This document shows, in pieces, positions 54,892 to 64,000 of a stretch of DNA of 64,000 nucleotides (position 1 is the first letter of the stretch; each line of letters begins with the position of its first letter). The position numbers were made by a program, and so were the translations under genes. This DNA comes from Megaustenia siamemsis. Its lineage: Eukaryota > Mollusca > Gastropoda > Stylommatophora > Ariophantidae. The notes under the pieces were generated by a model. That model made no database searches. It had not been told where the DNA came from and saw nothing but the letters and a program-made list of their open reading frames with translations. The DNA lies in NCBI GenBank assembly GCA_032433765.1, contig JAVIAB010000160.1:21026115-21090114 (forward strand), written 5' to 3'.

Positions 54892-56890
54892 GTGAGTATT
54901 TTTCTGATTTCACAAGTCATATCTTCTATTATTTTACTGTATGACTAAGACACCATTCAAAGGTGATAAGAGCTCACAACTGTCAACTTTAATTTTACAA
55001 TCTGTCTTCACATTACTTTCGTTTCTAATATTCTGCTGCTTGGCTCAACACTATGACTCCTGAAAATAGTTTCTGACTCAACAACTCTACTCGTAAGCTG
55101 TTTTTTCAGTCTGATGCCATAACTTTGATACATTTGCATCTCACAGTGGTTTCTTTTTATCTCACAATGGTTTCTTTTTATCTCACAGTGGTTTCTTTTT
55201 ATCTCACAGTGGTTTCTTTTTATCTCATAGTGGTTTCTTTTTATCTCACAGTGGTTTCTTTTTAAAAGACAATAGCATTTTAGGTCTAATCTTGGATATT
55301 TAGCAACATTTATGGATGAAGATGTCCTGAGCTTATAGTACATTCCACTCATGCTTAAAATTGATATTTTATGGAAGTGGCTTTAATTTAGGACACCAGA
55401 CACAAAACGTAACAATTTTTAGCTTTCATAAATATGCTTGAACGATTTCTCAGTAGTTAACGGTCAGACTTTCATTTCCTAGATGGTGGAACTCGTTCAC
55501 ATTCTCTCAATCGCTGCAGAAATTGCATTTGGCATCTGATTAATTTTGGCTCTCCATTGCAATTTTCTGCGTTAAAGTCAAAATGATGTTTAACTTAAAA
55601 CATCTGCGCAGATGAAGCGGACGCACGGCAATATTCCTTTTTGACAAATAAAGTGTTGTGAATGTGACCTTCCACCGTCTAGAGTTGATCTGCGGTTTAC
55701 GTCACATTGAGTGCTGTTCAAAGACCGTTGTTGGAATTGTTTGACGCAAGTTATTTACATGTTCCAACTCATTAATGTGGACTGCTCCGTCAAGTCAGCC
55801 GAAGTTTTATCTCTTTAGGGAATTTGCACCGTGTTTCGTTCATTGTAGGCTGCATTCACTAGCGTAATCAGGAATCTATGGGCGCAGCCATTGTTGTGTG
55901 TGCTACATCATCATAATGGCTCATCATTATCTTCAGTATTGGAGTCAAAAACGATGTCCTAACATCATCAAGCGCTATACATTAAAAAAAATATGACGAT
56001 CATCATTTTCAGGAGGATGTGAACTTCTGGTCAATATGGTGGATTGGCGGCAGGAATCATTGAAGGCTATGTATGAAAGTGTTCCTTGTTGCAGCTTCCT
56101 CATATTCCAATCCGGCTTGTTGCAGGATCTACTGAGTTAGATGCTCTGTGCACACCGTGAACTGTGTGTTTTATCCATTTTGATCATGTTTCGATATTCC
56201 AATTGTTTACGATGAATGATGATATTGTATGACAGGGAACAGTTGGCTGTGTTCACTTTCTGTGCGGTTTTGCCTTATGTCTTTTGGCGTGTGCTGAGAC
56301 TGCTACGATGGGGACTACAACTACCTTTCTTTGTTTGGGAGATGAGTTAGTAAATCGGATGATTCCACTGGCACGGGCAATTGAGCAATTATGGATTTTA
56401 ATTTGTTTGCAGTGATACCGGGGCCTTCCAGAACCAAACTTAGCATATATAAGTGGAGAATAGGCAAAATTCATTCTACAAATTAAAAATACACTAAAAC
56501 CATGAACTTTTATACAGTAATAATCTGATACATTTTACATTCACCATGCCCTTACAGACAGCATCTCAACAATTTGTTGCATGTTTTAACACAAATTCTC
56601 AGCATTTACTGTTTGTTTATTTCATTTGACTCTAAATGTTTTCAAACACTACATAAGCTCAAAAAATATGCATTAAAAAAAAGGCATGTATCATGAGCAA
56701 AGTACACAAAAACAATATATAAAAACAGTAAATTCACCACTTTGGTTTTCAAGTTGAATCATCACTGCATAAATTATTTAGTGCAGGATTGGTTTTTAAG
56801 TTGAATTGTCACTTCATAATTGAATTTGATTCTTCTTGAAGATTTGAAGTTCTTGATTTGATCATTTCAACATGTTCATTGACTTTACAG
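54892..56890 (+). other. CLPP intron
   Basis: A 2-kb GT-AG intron containing a 21-bp minisatellite (55138-55264) and otherwise no recognised element. The stretch 55560-55900 is less AT-rich and unassigned. Confidence 0.85.
55138..55264. repeat. 21-bp minisatellite in CLPP intron
   Basis: Six copies of TCACAGTGGTTTCTTTTTAT plus C, period 21. The minus strand is open as a 7-residue repeat (IKRNHCE), a composition effect of a period divisible by 3. Confidence 0.95.
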
Positions 56891-56987
56891 ATCCATGATG
56901 AGCTTTCCAGTCTTGTGGTTGCTCAGCTGTTGTTCCTACAGTCTGAGAGCAGCAAGAAGCCTATACACATGTACATCAATAGTCCAG
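56891..56987 (+). CDS. CLPP: CLPP exon (central helix region)
   Basis: A 97-bp exon encoding '[20 protein letters not shown]' and '[12 protein letters not shown]', with the first base of a Gly codon. It continues in frame from the previous exon. The acceptor is TTTACAG and the donor AG|GTATCA; it ends in phase 1. In ClpP this segment forms the helix and strand leading to the oxyanion-hole glycines ('SPGG'). Confidence 0.96.
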
Positions 56988-57112
56988 GTATCAATATGTT
57001 TATTACATTGTCTAGACTAGAGTTACTCATTAAATTTCTAATTATAAAACACCAATTTTTCATTTTTATTAAATTGACAAAATTAAAGTTTGTCTGACGT
57101 GTATATCTGACC

Positions 57113-58021
57113 TGTAAAACAAGGAGTCAGACAAGGCTGTGTTATGTCGCTGGATTTGTTTTCACTTTACAGCGAACATATTATGAGATCAATAGTAGAC
57201 AAAAAAGGAATTGAAGTCAACGGTCACAACATAAATAATTTACGATATGCGGATGACACAGTCTTAATAGCAGAGACAGAGAATGAGCTACAAGAAATGA
57301 TAGATATAATAGTAAAAGAAAGCAACAAGAAAGGTCTCAGTCTGAATAGTAAGAAAACGGAAGTAATGGTTATAGCGAAGAAACAATCATCACCATCATG
57401 CAGCATACAAATAAACAGGAGAAATCTGAAACAAGTGCAACGTTTGAAATACTTGGGCACAGTGATAACATCAGATGGAAGATGCAACACAAATAAAAAT
57501 CAGAATAGCTCAGGCCAAAATAGCATTTCAGAAAATGAAAAATATCTTATGCACCAAATCTATGTCAATAGAAATGAGAAAGAGAGTTCATTGATGCTAT
57601 ATAGAACCAATTCTGACCTATGGAAGTGAATCATGGACAATAGACAAACAAATGAAAAGATGATTAGAGGCCACAGAGATGGGATTTCTCAGAAGAATGT
57701 TGAAAGTTCCCTGGACCGCCAAAAAGACCAATGAGGAAGTTCTCAAAGAGGCCAACACAAAAAGGCCTCCTAAAAAACGTCAGAAAGAAGCAATCAACAT
57801 TTTTTGGGCACATCATGAGAAGAGGAAAGTTGGAATACTTGGTTGCAACTGGCAAAATAAAAGGAAAGAGAGATTGCGGACAACAAAGAGAGAAAATACT
57901 GGATAGCTTGGTGTCATGGCATGGAAAACAGTCAACAACAGAACTCATATGATGCACTGTGGATAGAAGATTGTGGAAGGACATGAACACCAACCGGTAC
58001 GGCACATGATGATGATGATGA
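57113..58021 (+). mobile_element. LINE-A in CLPP intron
   Basis: The best LINE-A copy. A 161-codon frame at 57144-57629 has 'SLDLFSLYSEHIMRSI', 'NINNLRYADDTVLIAETENE' (intact YADD) and 'LKYLGTVITSDGRC', then shifts. The end is 'CACCAACCGGTACGGCACAT' plus (GAT)n. 5'-truncated before the first catalytic Asp. Confidence 0.92.
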
Positions 58022-58124
58022 GTGTATAATTTAAGTGTGATGAAATGCTATGATTATATGTTGATCTAATTTAACCCGTAATTATGACACCTTTCTTAAA
58101 AATAACTATCTCTACGACACATAG

Positions 58125-58330
58125 CACCATTACTGGTGTATGTCGGGGGGGCAATGATAGAACCAGAGGGATAAAGGCCGCTTGGTCAAGCAGTCGCCAC
58201 GACATGTGTGACTCATGATTTTTATTTCACCCCCGATAGAAAAAATCCTTTCTGTCTACCGCGGGCTTCGAACACCGTATGTCAGCTTTTCAGCCAGCGG
58301 AACAGTGGTTTTAGCCGCACAGCCACACAC
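58125..58330 (-). mobile_element. tRNA-like SINE, diverged
   Basis: Minus-strand head 'GGCTGTGCGGCTAAAACCAC' with a box-A-like segment and 'GGTGTTCGAAGCCCGC' as box B, followed by a 'GGATTTTTTCTATCGGGGG' body. The layout resembles SINE-2 but is strongly diverged; it may be a separate family. Confidence 0.5.
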
Positions 58331-58944
58331 ACCTCTTTTCTCAAAAATGACGATGGCAAAATAAACATTCTTGGAATTTGACAGTTTGCAGCTGAAAAAC
58401 ATTACCCCCCTCCTTAATTATTACTTATAGTGACCCCTGAGTGTTGGATTTGTTTCCTTTATAGTTAGATTTTTTTTTTTCAAACACCAAAATGTGATTT
58501 GTAAAAAGCACGAAGCTATCATAAAAATGTCGCTGTTTTTTTCTTTTAGAAATTTGGTCAATTTTCAAGAAATGATTTTTTTCTCTTATGACAGGGGAAA
58601 TCTCTTCAACTGTCTGTGAGATATCAAAGAAACCTTTGTAAGACAAGATAGGCAGCAAACAACACAAAGAGGAAGTTGAACATATGGCTGGACTGATGGC
58701 CAATGTGTCAATAGACTAACTAACATCTTCGCTAGTCTTGGCGCCATGTATTCAAATTTCAGGCCATAAATCTAACCTAAGCCAGGAAATGATTATCACA
58801 TCTGACTCCCATGTCTCTTCTTGGGTAAACATAAATCTGTGTAGAAAAAAAGTTCAAAGAAAATTGTATTTTCCGACATCCAAATGTAACAATTAGTGTT
58901 CCTAATTTTTGCAAATGTATTGTACATATGTGATGCATTTTCAC

Positions 58945-59205
58945 ATGGTTCCCTCCATGTCTTGCTTGGCGAATGGGAATATGGTGGTAATGGCCCTATT
59001 TTTCTATGACCACAGCCATTTTAGGGTGATGTGGTAGGTATCATGCCAGGCTGCCTTTATTTACCAAAAAAATCTCTGGTACCCATTTTTGAGGCTTTGT
59101 GAACTCCGAAGTCTTGTCAGTCAAAAAAAAAAAAAAACGCCTCTTTTGGGAGTCAATCCCAGACATGACTGATCAAGAAGTAACCACTCAACCATTGAGG
59201 TTCTT
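58945..59205 (-). mobile_element. Diverged SINE-2 relative
   Basis: Keeps the SINE-2 order: 'GGTACCAGAGATTTTTTTGG', 'TACCACATCACCCTAAAA' and 'CACCATATTCCC' on the minus strand, with a degraded tRNA-like head. Older than the SINE-2 copies at 27-45 kb. Confidence 0.7.
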
Positions 59206-59512
59206 ATAACAGGTCTATGGCCACAATACAGTATCATCTTATCATCAGTTGTCGATGTTGTAAAGCTGAAGCTGTATTAGTTGATTTTTTTTTCTTCTTC
59301 ATCCTTATTTATTTTTTCTATCAGTATTTATATTGCACTCCACATAATTGTACCTGTCCCCTCTAAGTTTCAGCTTGTCCCATCTATATACTACTATTTA
59401 GTTGTAAATTGTAATTAAAAGTTCATTAACATCACAGGGTATTTGAGCAAATTTGAATAAACTCTGACCTGGAGTGTCAAAGTTTAAAGTTCATATTTTG
59501 TTTACACCACAG

Positions 59513-59700
59513 GGGGTTCAGTCACAGCTGGTCTGGGGATATATGACACAATGCAGTACGTCCAGCCTCCTATAGCAACATGGTGTGTTGGGCAAGCCTG
59601 CAGCATGGCATCTCTACTACTATGTTCTGGAGCTCCAGGGTTGCGTCACTCACTTCCAAACTCTCGAGTCATGATCCATCAACCCTCAGGACAAGCAGCT
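59513..59700 (+). CDS. CLPP: CLPP exon with catalytic Ser and His
   Basis: A 188-bp exon that completes '[20 protein letters not shown]' across the junction, then '[20 protein letters not shown]' with the catalytic Ser, and '[16 protein letters not shown]' with the catalytic His. The acceptor is ACACCACAG and the donor GCT|GTAAGT; it ends in phase 0. The catalytic Asp and C-terminal part must lie in later exons beyond the window. The Ala-to-Cys and Gly-to-Ala differences around the active Ser, relative to vertebrate CLPP, look tolerable. Confidence 0.96.
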
Positions 59701-59704
59701 GTAA

Positions 59705-60160
59705 GTTATTTATAGAAATAACCAACTCTGATATAACAATTAACAATGTCATTTTACAAAAGGTTAAAAATGTTACCTACCTGGGCAGCAAAATGTCCAG
59801 AGGTGGAGACATAATATCAGAAAAATTTGAGATCAAAATTAGGGAAAATTTAGGAACTTAAATGCCTTTGAAAATAAATATCTTCATAGGATCTTAAATA
59901 TAGGTGAAAAGAGTACATTTCAAATGAACAGACAAGAGATGAATCTAAACAAGAATACATGTCGAGCTTTATAGGAAGGCATTGGAATTACATTGGTCAT
60001 GTGCTGAGAATGAATGAAGAGAGACTTCAGCACCAGGTATTCATGTGGAAACCATCTGGTAAAAGAAAACAAAGCAGACCCAGAGAATCGCTATGCAGAA
60101 CAATTACTATTAAAGCTCAACCATGGGACAAAGAAACAACCGAGAACTAGCAGCAAATCA
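59705..60160 (+). mobile_element. LINE-F fragment in CLPP intron
   Basis: Starts right after the CLPP donor with 'NSDITINNVILQKVKNVTYL' then 'GSKMSRGGDIISEKFEIKIR', shifts frame, and gives 'RHWNYIGHVLRMNEERLQHQ' and 'GKRKQSRPRESL'. A broken C-terminal half of an RTE-like RT. Confidence 0.8.
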
Positions 60161-60164
60161 CCTA

Positions 60165-60540
60165 ACGTTGAGAACTGTGACCTGCTCAATGTGCTGTCTT
60201 TAACCTTAGATGAAATAAATAAATGTATGAAATATCATACAGTCAAACAGATATTTACAATTGTCAACAATATGCATTATTCTTATTTACAGCTATTCCT
60301 GTTCTTATTATTTATTATTAGCAGGTTTGCCAGTCTTGTCTTTGATAGGTTAATTCAAATGGGCAGGAATCCACTGCATAATTAGCCTGACACCATTGAA
60401 TGTAATAAGCTGGTTGGTGTCTATCTATTTTGTCAAGTTTAACTTTACAGTGTCCGCTATCTTATAGTTGTCTTGGTTAGGCCAAATATTTTTTATAGTT
60501 GCCCCCTTTTTCTTTGTTCTCTTGCTATCATATAATACCA
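60165..60540. other. CLPP intron, no feature
   Basis: Unique AT-rich sequence. I looked for the next CLPP exon here and saw none. Confidence 0.6.
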
Positions 60541-60724
60541 TCTATCTTTCGTTCGCCTGAAGTATTGTCTATATCTGCAGTGTCGTTTCCTGTATAAATT
60601 TTACTGTCTTTTGTAATTCTTGCAGAGGCCCATATAGTTTTGTCTGTAGTGTTGTATCTATGGGCCAATGGATTTTCCTCAGTCTACTATATTCAGTGCA
60701 GTCTTGAAGTATGTGTTCAGCAGT

Positions 60725-61285
60725 CTATGGTGCCTGTCCACATGTACAAGTAGTTGAGGTGCCGATCTTGAATTTTGTATACATGTGGCTATGGAGTCGG
60801 TTGTGTCCTGTTCTGAGGCATATAATGATAACTTGTTCATATCTATTCATATTATGAAAGGCATCCTGATTTGGGGCTTGTGGTTCTCTGATTGATTTGA
60901 TTATCTGTTTCTTATGGTATGTAACCGGTGTTTCTAGTTGTGTGCCTGTTGAACCTTCCTTTGCCAACTGATCTGCTTTCTCATTTCCTGGTATTCCACA
61001 GTGAGATGGGATCCACTGCAGGGTAACCCTGTGGTGCTTGCAGAGTTCAGTCAATAAGGTCTGCAGATGTGGTAATTTTCTGGATTGTAATGCCTGGAGT
61101 ACTGATCTTGCATCTGTCAAAAACACTACAGGATGTGGGCTAAGATTACTGTTCAGCAGTTTTTCTATTGCCAACTTTATTGCTTGTATTTCTGCATCAT
61201 AATTGTGACGATATTTCCCTGTTGCTATTTTATTCATATCCTTAGTGTTATTTGGGTACTCTATATATGCACCTGCTCCCCCCAT
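60725..61285 (-). pseudogene. LINE-E2 RNase H domain
   Basis: RNase H with 'GGAGAYIEYPNNTKDM', 'DAEIQAIKLAIEKLL' (Glu), 'VVFLTDARSVLQAL' (Asp), 'LQWIPSHCGIPGNEKADQLA' (His, Asp) and a C-terminal 'TCTCGQAP' leading into the Cys/His end. The preceding 'TDGS' box is out of frame by a single-base indel near 61285. Otherwise intact, and closer to consensus than the copy at 25945. Confidence 0.9.
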
Positions 61286-61897
61286 TCTTTACTGCATTCT
61301 ATGCTGATCCATCTGTGTACACACAAATCCATAGGTCTTGTGGGTATTCTTCATCCAGGAAACTGAGAGTTATTGTTTTTCACTGTAGACTATTTTGTTC
61401 CTCTTTGTCAACTTTTCCTTTCACTTCTGTCCGTATTTGTATTGATAATCCTGATTCCTCTGTCCAGGGAGTCTGTTCTGGTATGGGCAGTAGGGGGTTA
61501 ACAACTCTTGGCATGTCTGGTGTTTGTCTACTAATACGCTTGGCTTGGTAGATAAAACTGCTTCTCTTAAGTCATCCCAATGCAAGATTTTGGAATCGGT
61601 CCTTCATTGGATGTCTCGGCATGCAAGCAAATTTGTGTGCCTGTATCAGCACCTTTGTGTCCCTCTGTTCTCTCAGTGCTGGTATCCTCCACAACTTCTC
61701 CATCTCCAATATTGGTGTTGATTTCATTGCTCCTGTGATGACTTTACGTGCCTGGTTTTGTACATTGTCCAGTTCTTGCAGTGTGGTGTTTTATGCTGAG
61801 CACCATGCGGATGATCCATATTCTAAATGTGGGCATATACTCTGCTGGTAAACTTTACTGAGTATTTTCCCACTCGCACCCCATGTGGTTCCACACA

Positions 61898-62920
61898 TCA
61901 TTTCCTACTTGCTTTTTGGGTTGCCTTATTTATCTGCTGTTTCCAAGATAGTTTGTTATCAAATGTAACTCCGAGATACGTAGCTTGTATGTTTTCTTTC
62001 ACAGGCGCATTGTTTATGTAGATCGCTCCTGCTTTTTGTTTTGGGGAGAGAGTGACAAGTGTAGTACTGCATTTGTCTGTATTGATGCTGATACACCATC
62101 TATTTGTCCATGAATTCAGTGCATTTATAGCTCTTTGTAGCAATTTGGAAGCCACTGTTGCATACTCCTCTGTGCACCACACTACCAAGTCATCTGCATA
62201 CATTGCCACTTTGATGCCATGTGGCAGTTCAGTAACTAGGTCATTGATGTAGACTAGAAAAAGTGTTGGAGATAGTACCCCTCCCTGTGGAACACCCTGG
62301 CGCAGTAAAACCTTCTTACTCTTAAGACCATCCAGTTGCACTCTGGCTCTCCTGTTATGCAGGTATGCTTTGACCCATTTGTACATCCTGCCATTTACTC
62401 TATTATTTCTCAGTTTCTTCAAAAGCCTTTTCTACCATACCTTATCAAATGCTTTCTTTAGGTCTATCCATGCTGCTAGTACCAGTTTCTTTTCTTGAAA
62501 CGCATCCTTAATTTCCTGGGAAAGATAGGTTGCCTGATCTTCGGTAGAGTAACACTGTCTAAAGCCAGCTTGTTGTGGGACAAGAAGATTTTCACTTTCC
62601 AGGTACCACTGCAGTCTGAGATTGATCATATGTTCCATTGTTTTACACAAACAGCTTGTAAGGCTGATTGGTCTATAGTTGGATGTCGTTGAACCATCTT
62701 TTCCTGGCTTTAGTAATGGTATCATAATTGCTTCTCTCCATGTCTGTGGCACTCTACCTGTGATCCAGCAAATGTTGTAGATCTGCGGTAGTTTTGCTTT
62801 AGCTGCAGTTCCCAAGTTCTTAATCATTTCATTGGACACTCCATCACTGCCTGGTGACTTTTTCATTTTTAATTTGGATATTGCCAGCTCTAGCTCTCTT
62901 TGTGTAATGGGTATTTCCAT
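61898..62920 (-). pseudogene. LINE-E2 reverse transcriptase
   Basis: RT with 'KKSPGSDGVSNEMIKNLG', 'MIPLLKPGKDGSTTSNYRPI', 'VPQQAGFRQCYSTEDQATYL', 'LAAWIDLKKAFDKVW' (first catalytic Asp), 'GVPQGGVLSPTLFLVYINDL' and 'VAMYADDLVVWC' (intact). A single in-frame TAG after 'KKAFDKVW' (about 62430) is the main lesion over 1 kb. The linker domain upstream is at 63098-63547 ('ARKHYKPYWSSELEQLHNDI'). Confidence 0.92.
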
Positions 62921-63547
62921 GACTTTGTGTGCTGTCTCTTCTTGTCTTGCATTTTGTTGTTTTAAACGGGTCTCTTGTCGTTTCTCTAGGCTAATTTCAA
63001 TATTATTGTCATTTGCAAAGGAGTCTGCAAAGCGATTTGCTGCATGCTTACCTGTTAGGATGTTTCCATCCTTCTTCAGTGTAATTTTGGTGTTCCTTTA
63101 TGTACCTTCATCATTCAGCTGTTTTACAAGCTTCCACACTTTTCCTGTGTCTCGTTCAAGATTCAAGGACTCTGTTTTCTCTTTCCAGCTTCTCCGTCTG
63201 GCTTGTAGTTTAGCCCATTGAAATTTGGCTTTAGCATGCTGATAGTTATTGTGTTCCTGGCAAGGGTTATTTTCTGCTTGCTTTCGAGATGTTTCTATGT
63301 CATTGTGCAGTTGCTCTAGTTCACTACTCCAGTATGGTTTGTAGTGTTTCCGTGCCCCTCTAGGTATTGTTTCACTGGCAGCTTGTATTATTAGTCTACT
63401 GATTTCATCAGCTATTTTGTTGATGTCTCTGTCTGTAATTAGATCTTTAGTCAGTACACTGGTGTAATGTTGATAGATTTTCCAGTCTTCCTTTTTGTAA
63501 TTCCATCTGGAGAGAGTGCTGCTTTCCTTGACGGCCTCATTTTGCAC

Positions 63548-64000
63548 AACTAAAAAGACTGGTCGGTGGTCGCTGCCTCCAAGTTGTTTCCCAACAATAT
63601 GTGTGATATTTCAATCCAGGTCTGGTGAATGGAAAGCAAGGTCTGGTATAGATGTGGTATGCCATGATCTGGAGTAGAATGTTGGTGGATCTGTTGTCTG
63701 GTTTAATAGTATAAGCCCATTGTCATCCTGCCAATTTTCAAGTTCTTCACCTCTCTTGTCCATATGTTCATAGCCCCAGCTCTGTGAATGGCTGTTAAGG
63801 TCTCCACATACAATTATTCTTTCTTTTAATGTAATTGTGTCTAGTGCTAGTGGGCGGTCACTCGGACAGTAGTAGTTAAGTAGATGGAAGTCTGTATTTC
63901 TGTCCTGATGCGCAGTATTTGATATTCCGCCCCATCCATATACACTTCAATCTGACATGCATTGATGTTGTTCTTTACAAGTGTATATATAATACCATAA
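63548..64000 (-). pseudogene. LINE-E2 endonuclease domain, partial
   Basis: Minus-strand pieces: 'NYYCPSDRPLALDTI', 'ERIIVCGDLNSHSQSWGYEH', 'SWHTTSIPDLAFHSPDLD' followed by a stop, and 'LGGSDHRPVFLVVQN' with the catalytic Asp-His. The N-terminal part lies outside the window. Confidence 0.88.

Larger units (their letters stand above)
56988..59512 (+). other. CLPP intron
   Basis: A 2.5-kb GT-AG intron carrying a sense LINE-A (57113-58021) and two antisense SINE relatives. 58335-58940 holds no recognised feature. Confidence 0.9.
60544..64000 (-). mobile_element. LINE-E2, long antisense copy in CLPP intron
   Basis: At least 3.46 kb of I/jockey-like LINE with endonuclease, RT and RNase H, continuing beyond the right edge. 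Its 3' end at 60544 is the same as that of the copy at 25813, with only a short tail. Coding regions have few lesions, so it is one of the younger copies. Confidence 0.92.

Noticed and set aside
54721..59700. Bacterial or organellar origin of the ClpP sequence
   Set aside because: Three exons with GT-AG introns, a targeting-like N-terminal region and an animal-type sequence show a nuclear gene for the mitochondrial enzyme.

Overview
The window looks like a repeat-rich, AT-rich animal nuclear genome, most likely a lophotrochozoan and plausibly a mollusc. The evidence is one intron-containing host gene with canonical GT-AG borders (mitochondrial CLPP), several families of non-LTR retrotransposons that end in short microsatellite tails, tRNA-derived SINEs, two DD82E/Sailor-like Tc1-mariner-type DNA transposons, a hAT fragment and many minisatellites. 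The mollusc placement is an inference from the element mix, not from a diagnostic gene. Nothing bacterial, plastid or viral was recognised. LINE-A to LINE-G and SINE-1 to SINE-3 are labels local to this annotation.

Layout. 1-12 kb: 5'-truncated LINE fragments (A, B, C, D, F) and SINEs, including a three-level nest at 7.5-9.6 kb. 12.9-14.4 kb: a 28-bp minisatellite and a perfect 171-bp inverted repeat. 14.4-19.2 kb: a LINE-D insertion that carries a nearly complete antisense LINE-C. 19.6-25.8 kb: successive tandem arrays (20, 31, 72, 50 and 35 bp units, then a 340-bp tetranucleotide tract) with LINE-D/B fragments between them. 25.8-31.4 kb: LINE-E2, SINE-2, Sailor-like copy 1 and a hAT fragment, which together split the 35-bp array. 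31.4-35 kb: the array continues, shifting to related 37-bp units. 35-44.7 kb: LINE-G, a LINE-E1 fragment, SINEs, three LINE-D copies and Sailor-like copy 2. 44.9-49.6 kb: a full-length but decayed LINE-E1 inside a LINE-C. 49.6-64 kb: the CLPP locus on the + strand (exons at 54.72, 56.89 and 59.51 kb), with introns filled by LINE-A, LINE-F, SINE relatives and a long antisense LINE-E2 that runs off the right edge.

The only host gene supported is CLPP. Its visible exons encode the processing-region/N-terminal part and the catalytic Ser and His; the first coding exon and the exons carrying the catalytic Asp and C-terminus were not found. All other coding sequence belongs to transposable elements, most of it broken by stops or frameshifts.

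The observation I would check first is in Sailor-like copy 2. The transposase strand carries, about 57 nt after the stop codon, a sequence matching the 3' stem-loop of replication-dependent histone mRNAs (6-bp stem, 4-nt loop, histone-like flanks). The other copy keeps a decayed version at the corresponding place. This suggests a DNA transposon that borrowed histone-type, S-phase-coupled mRNA 3'-end formation.
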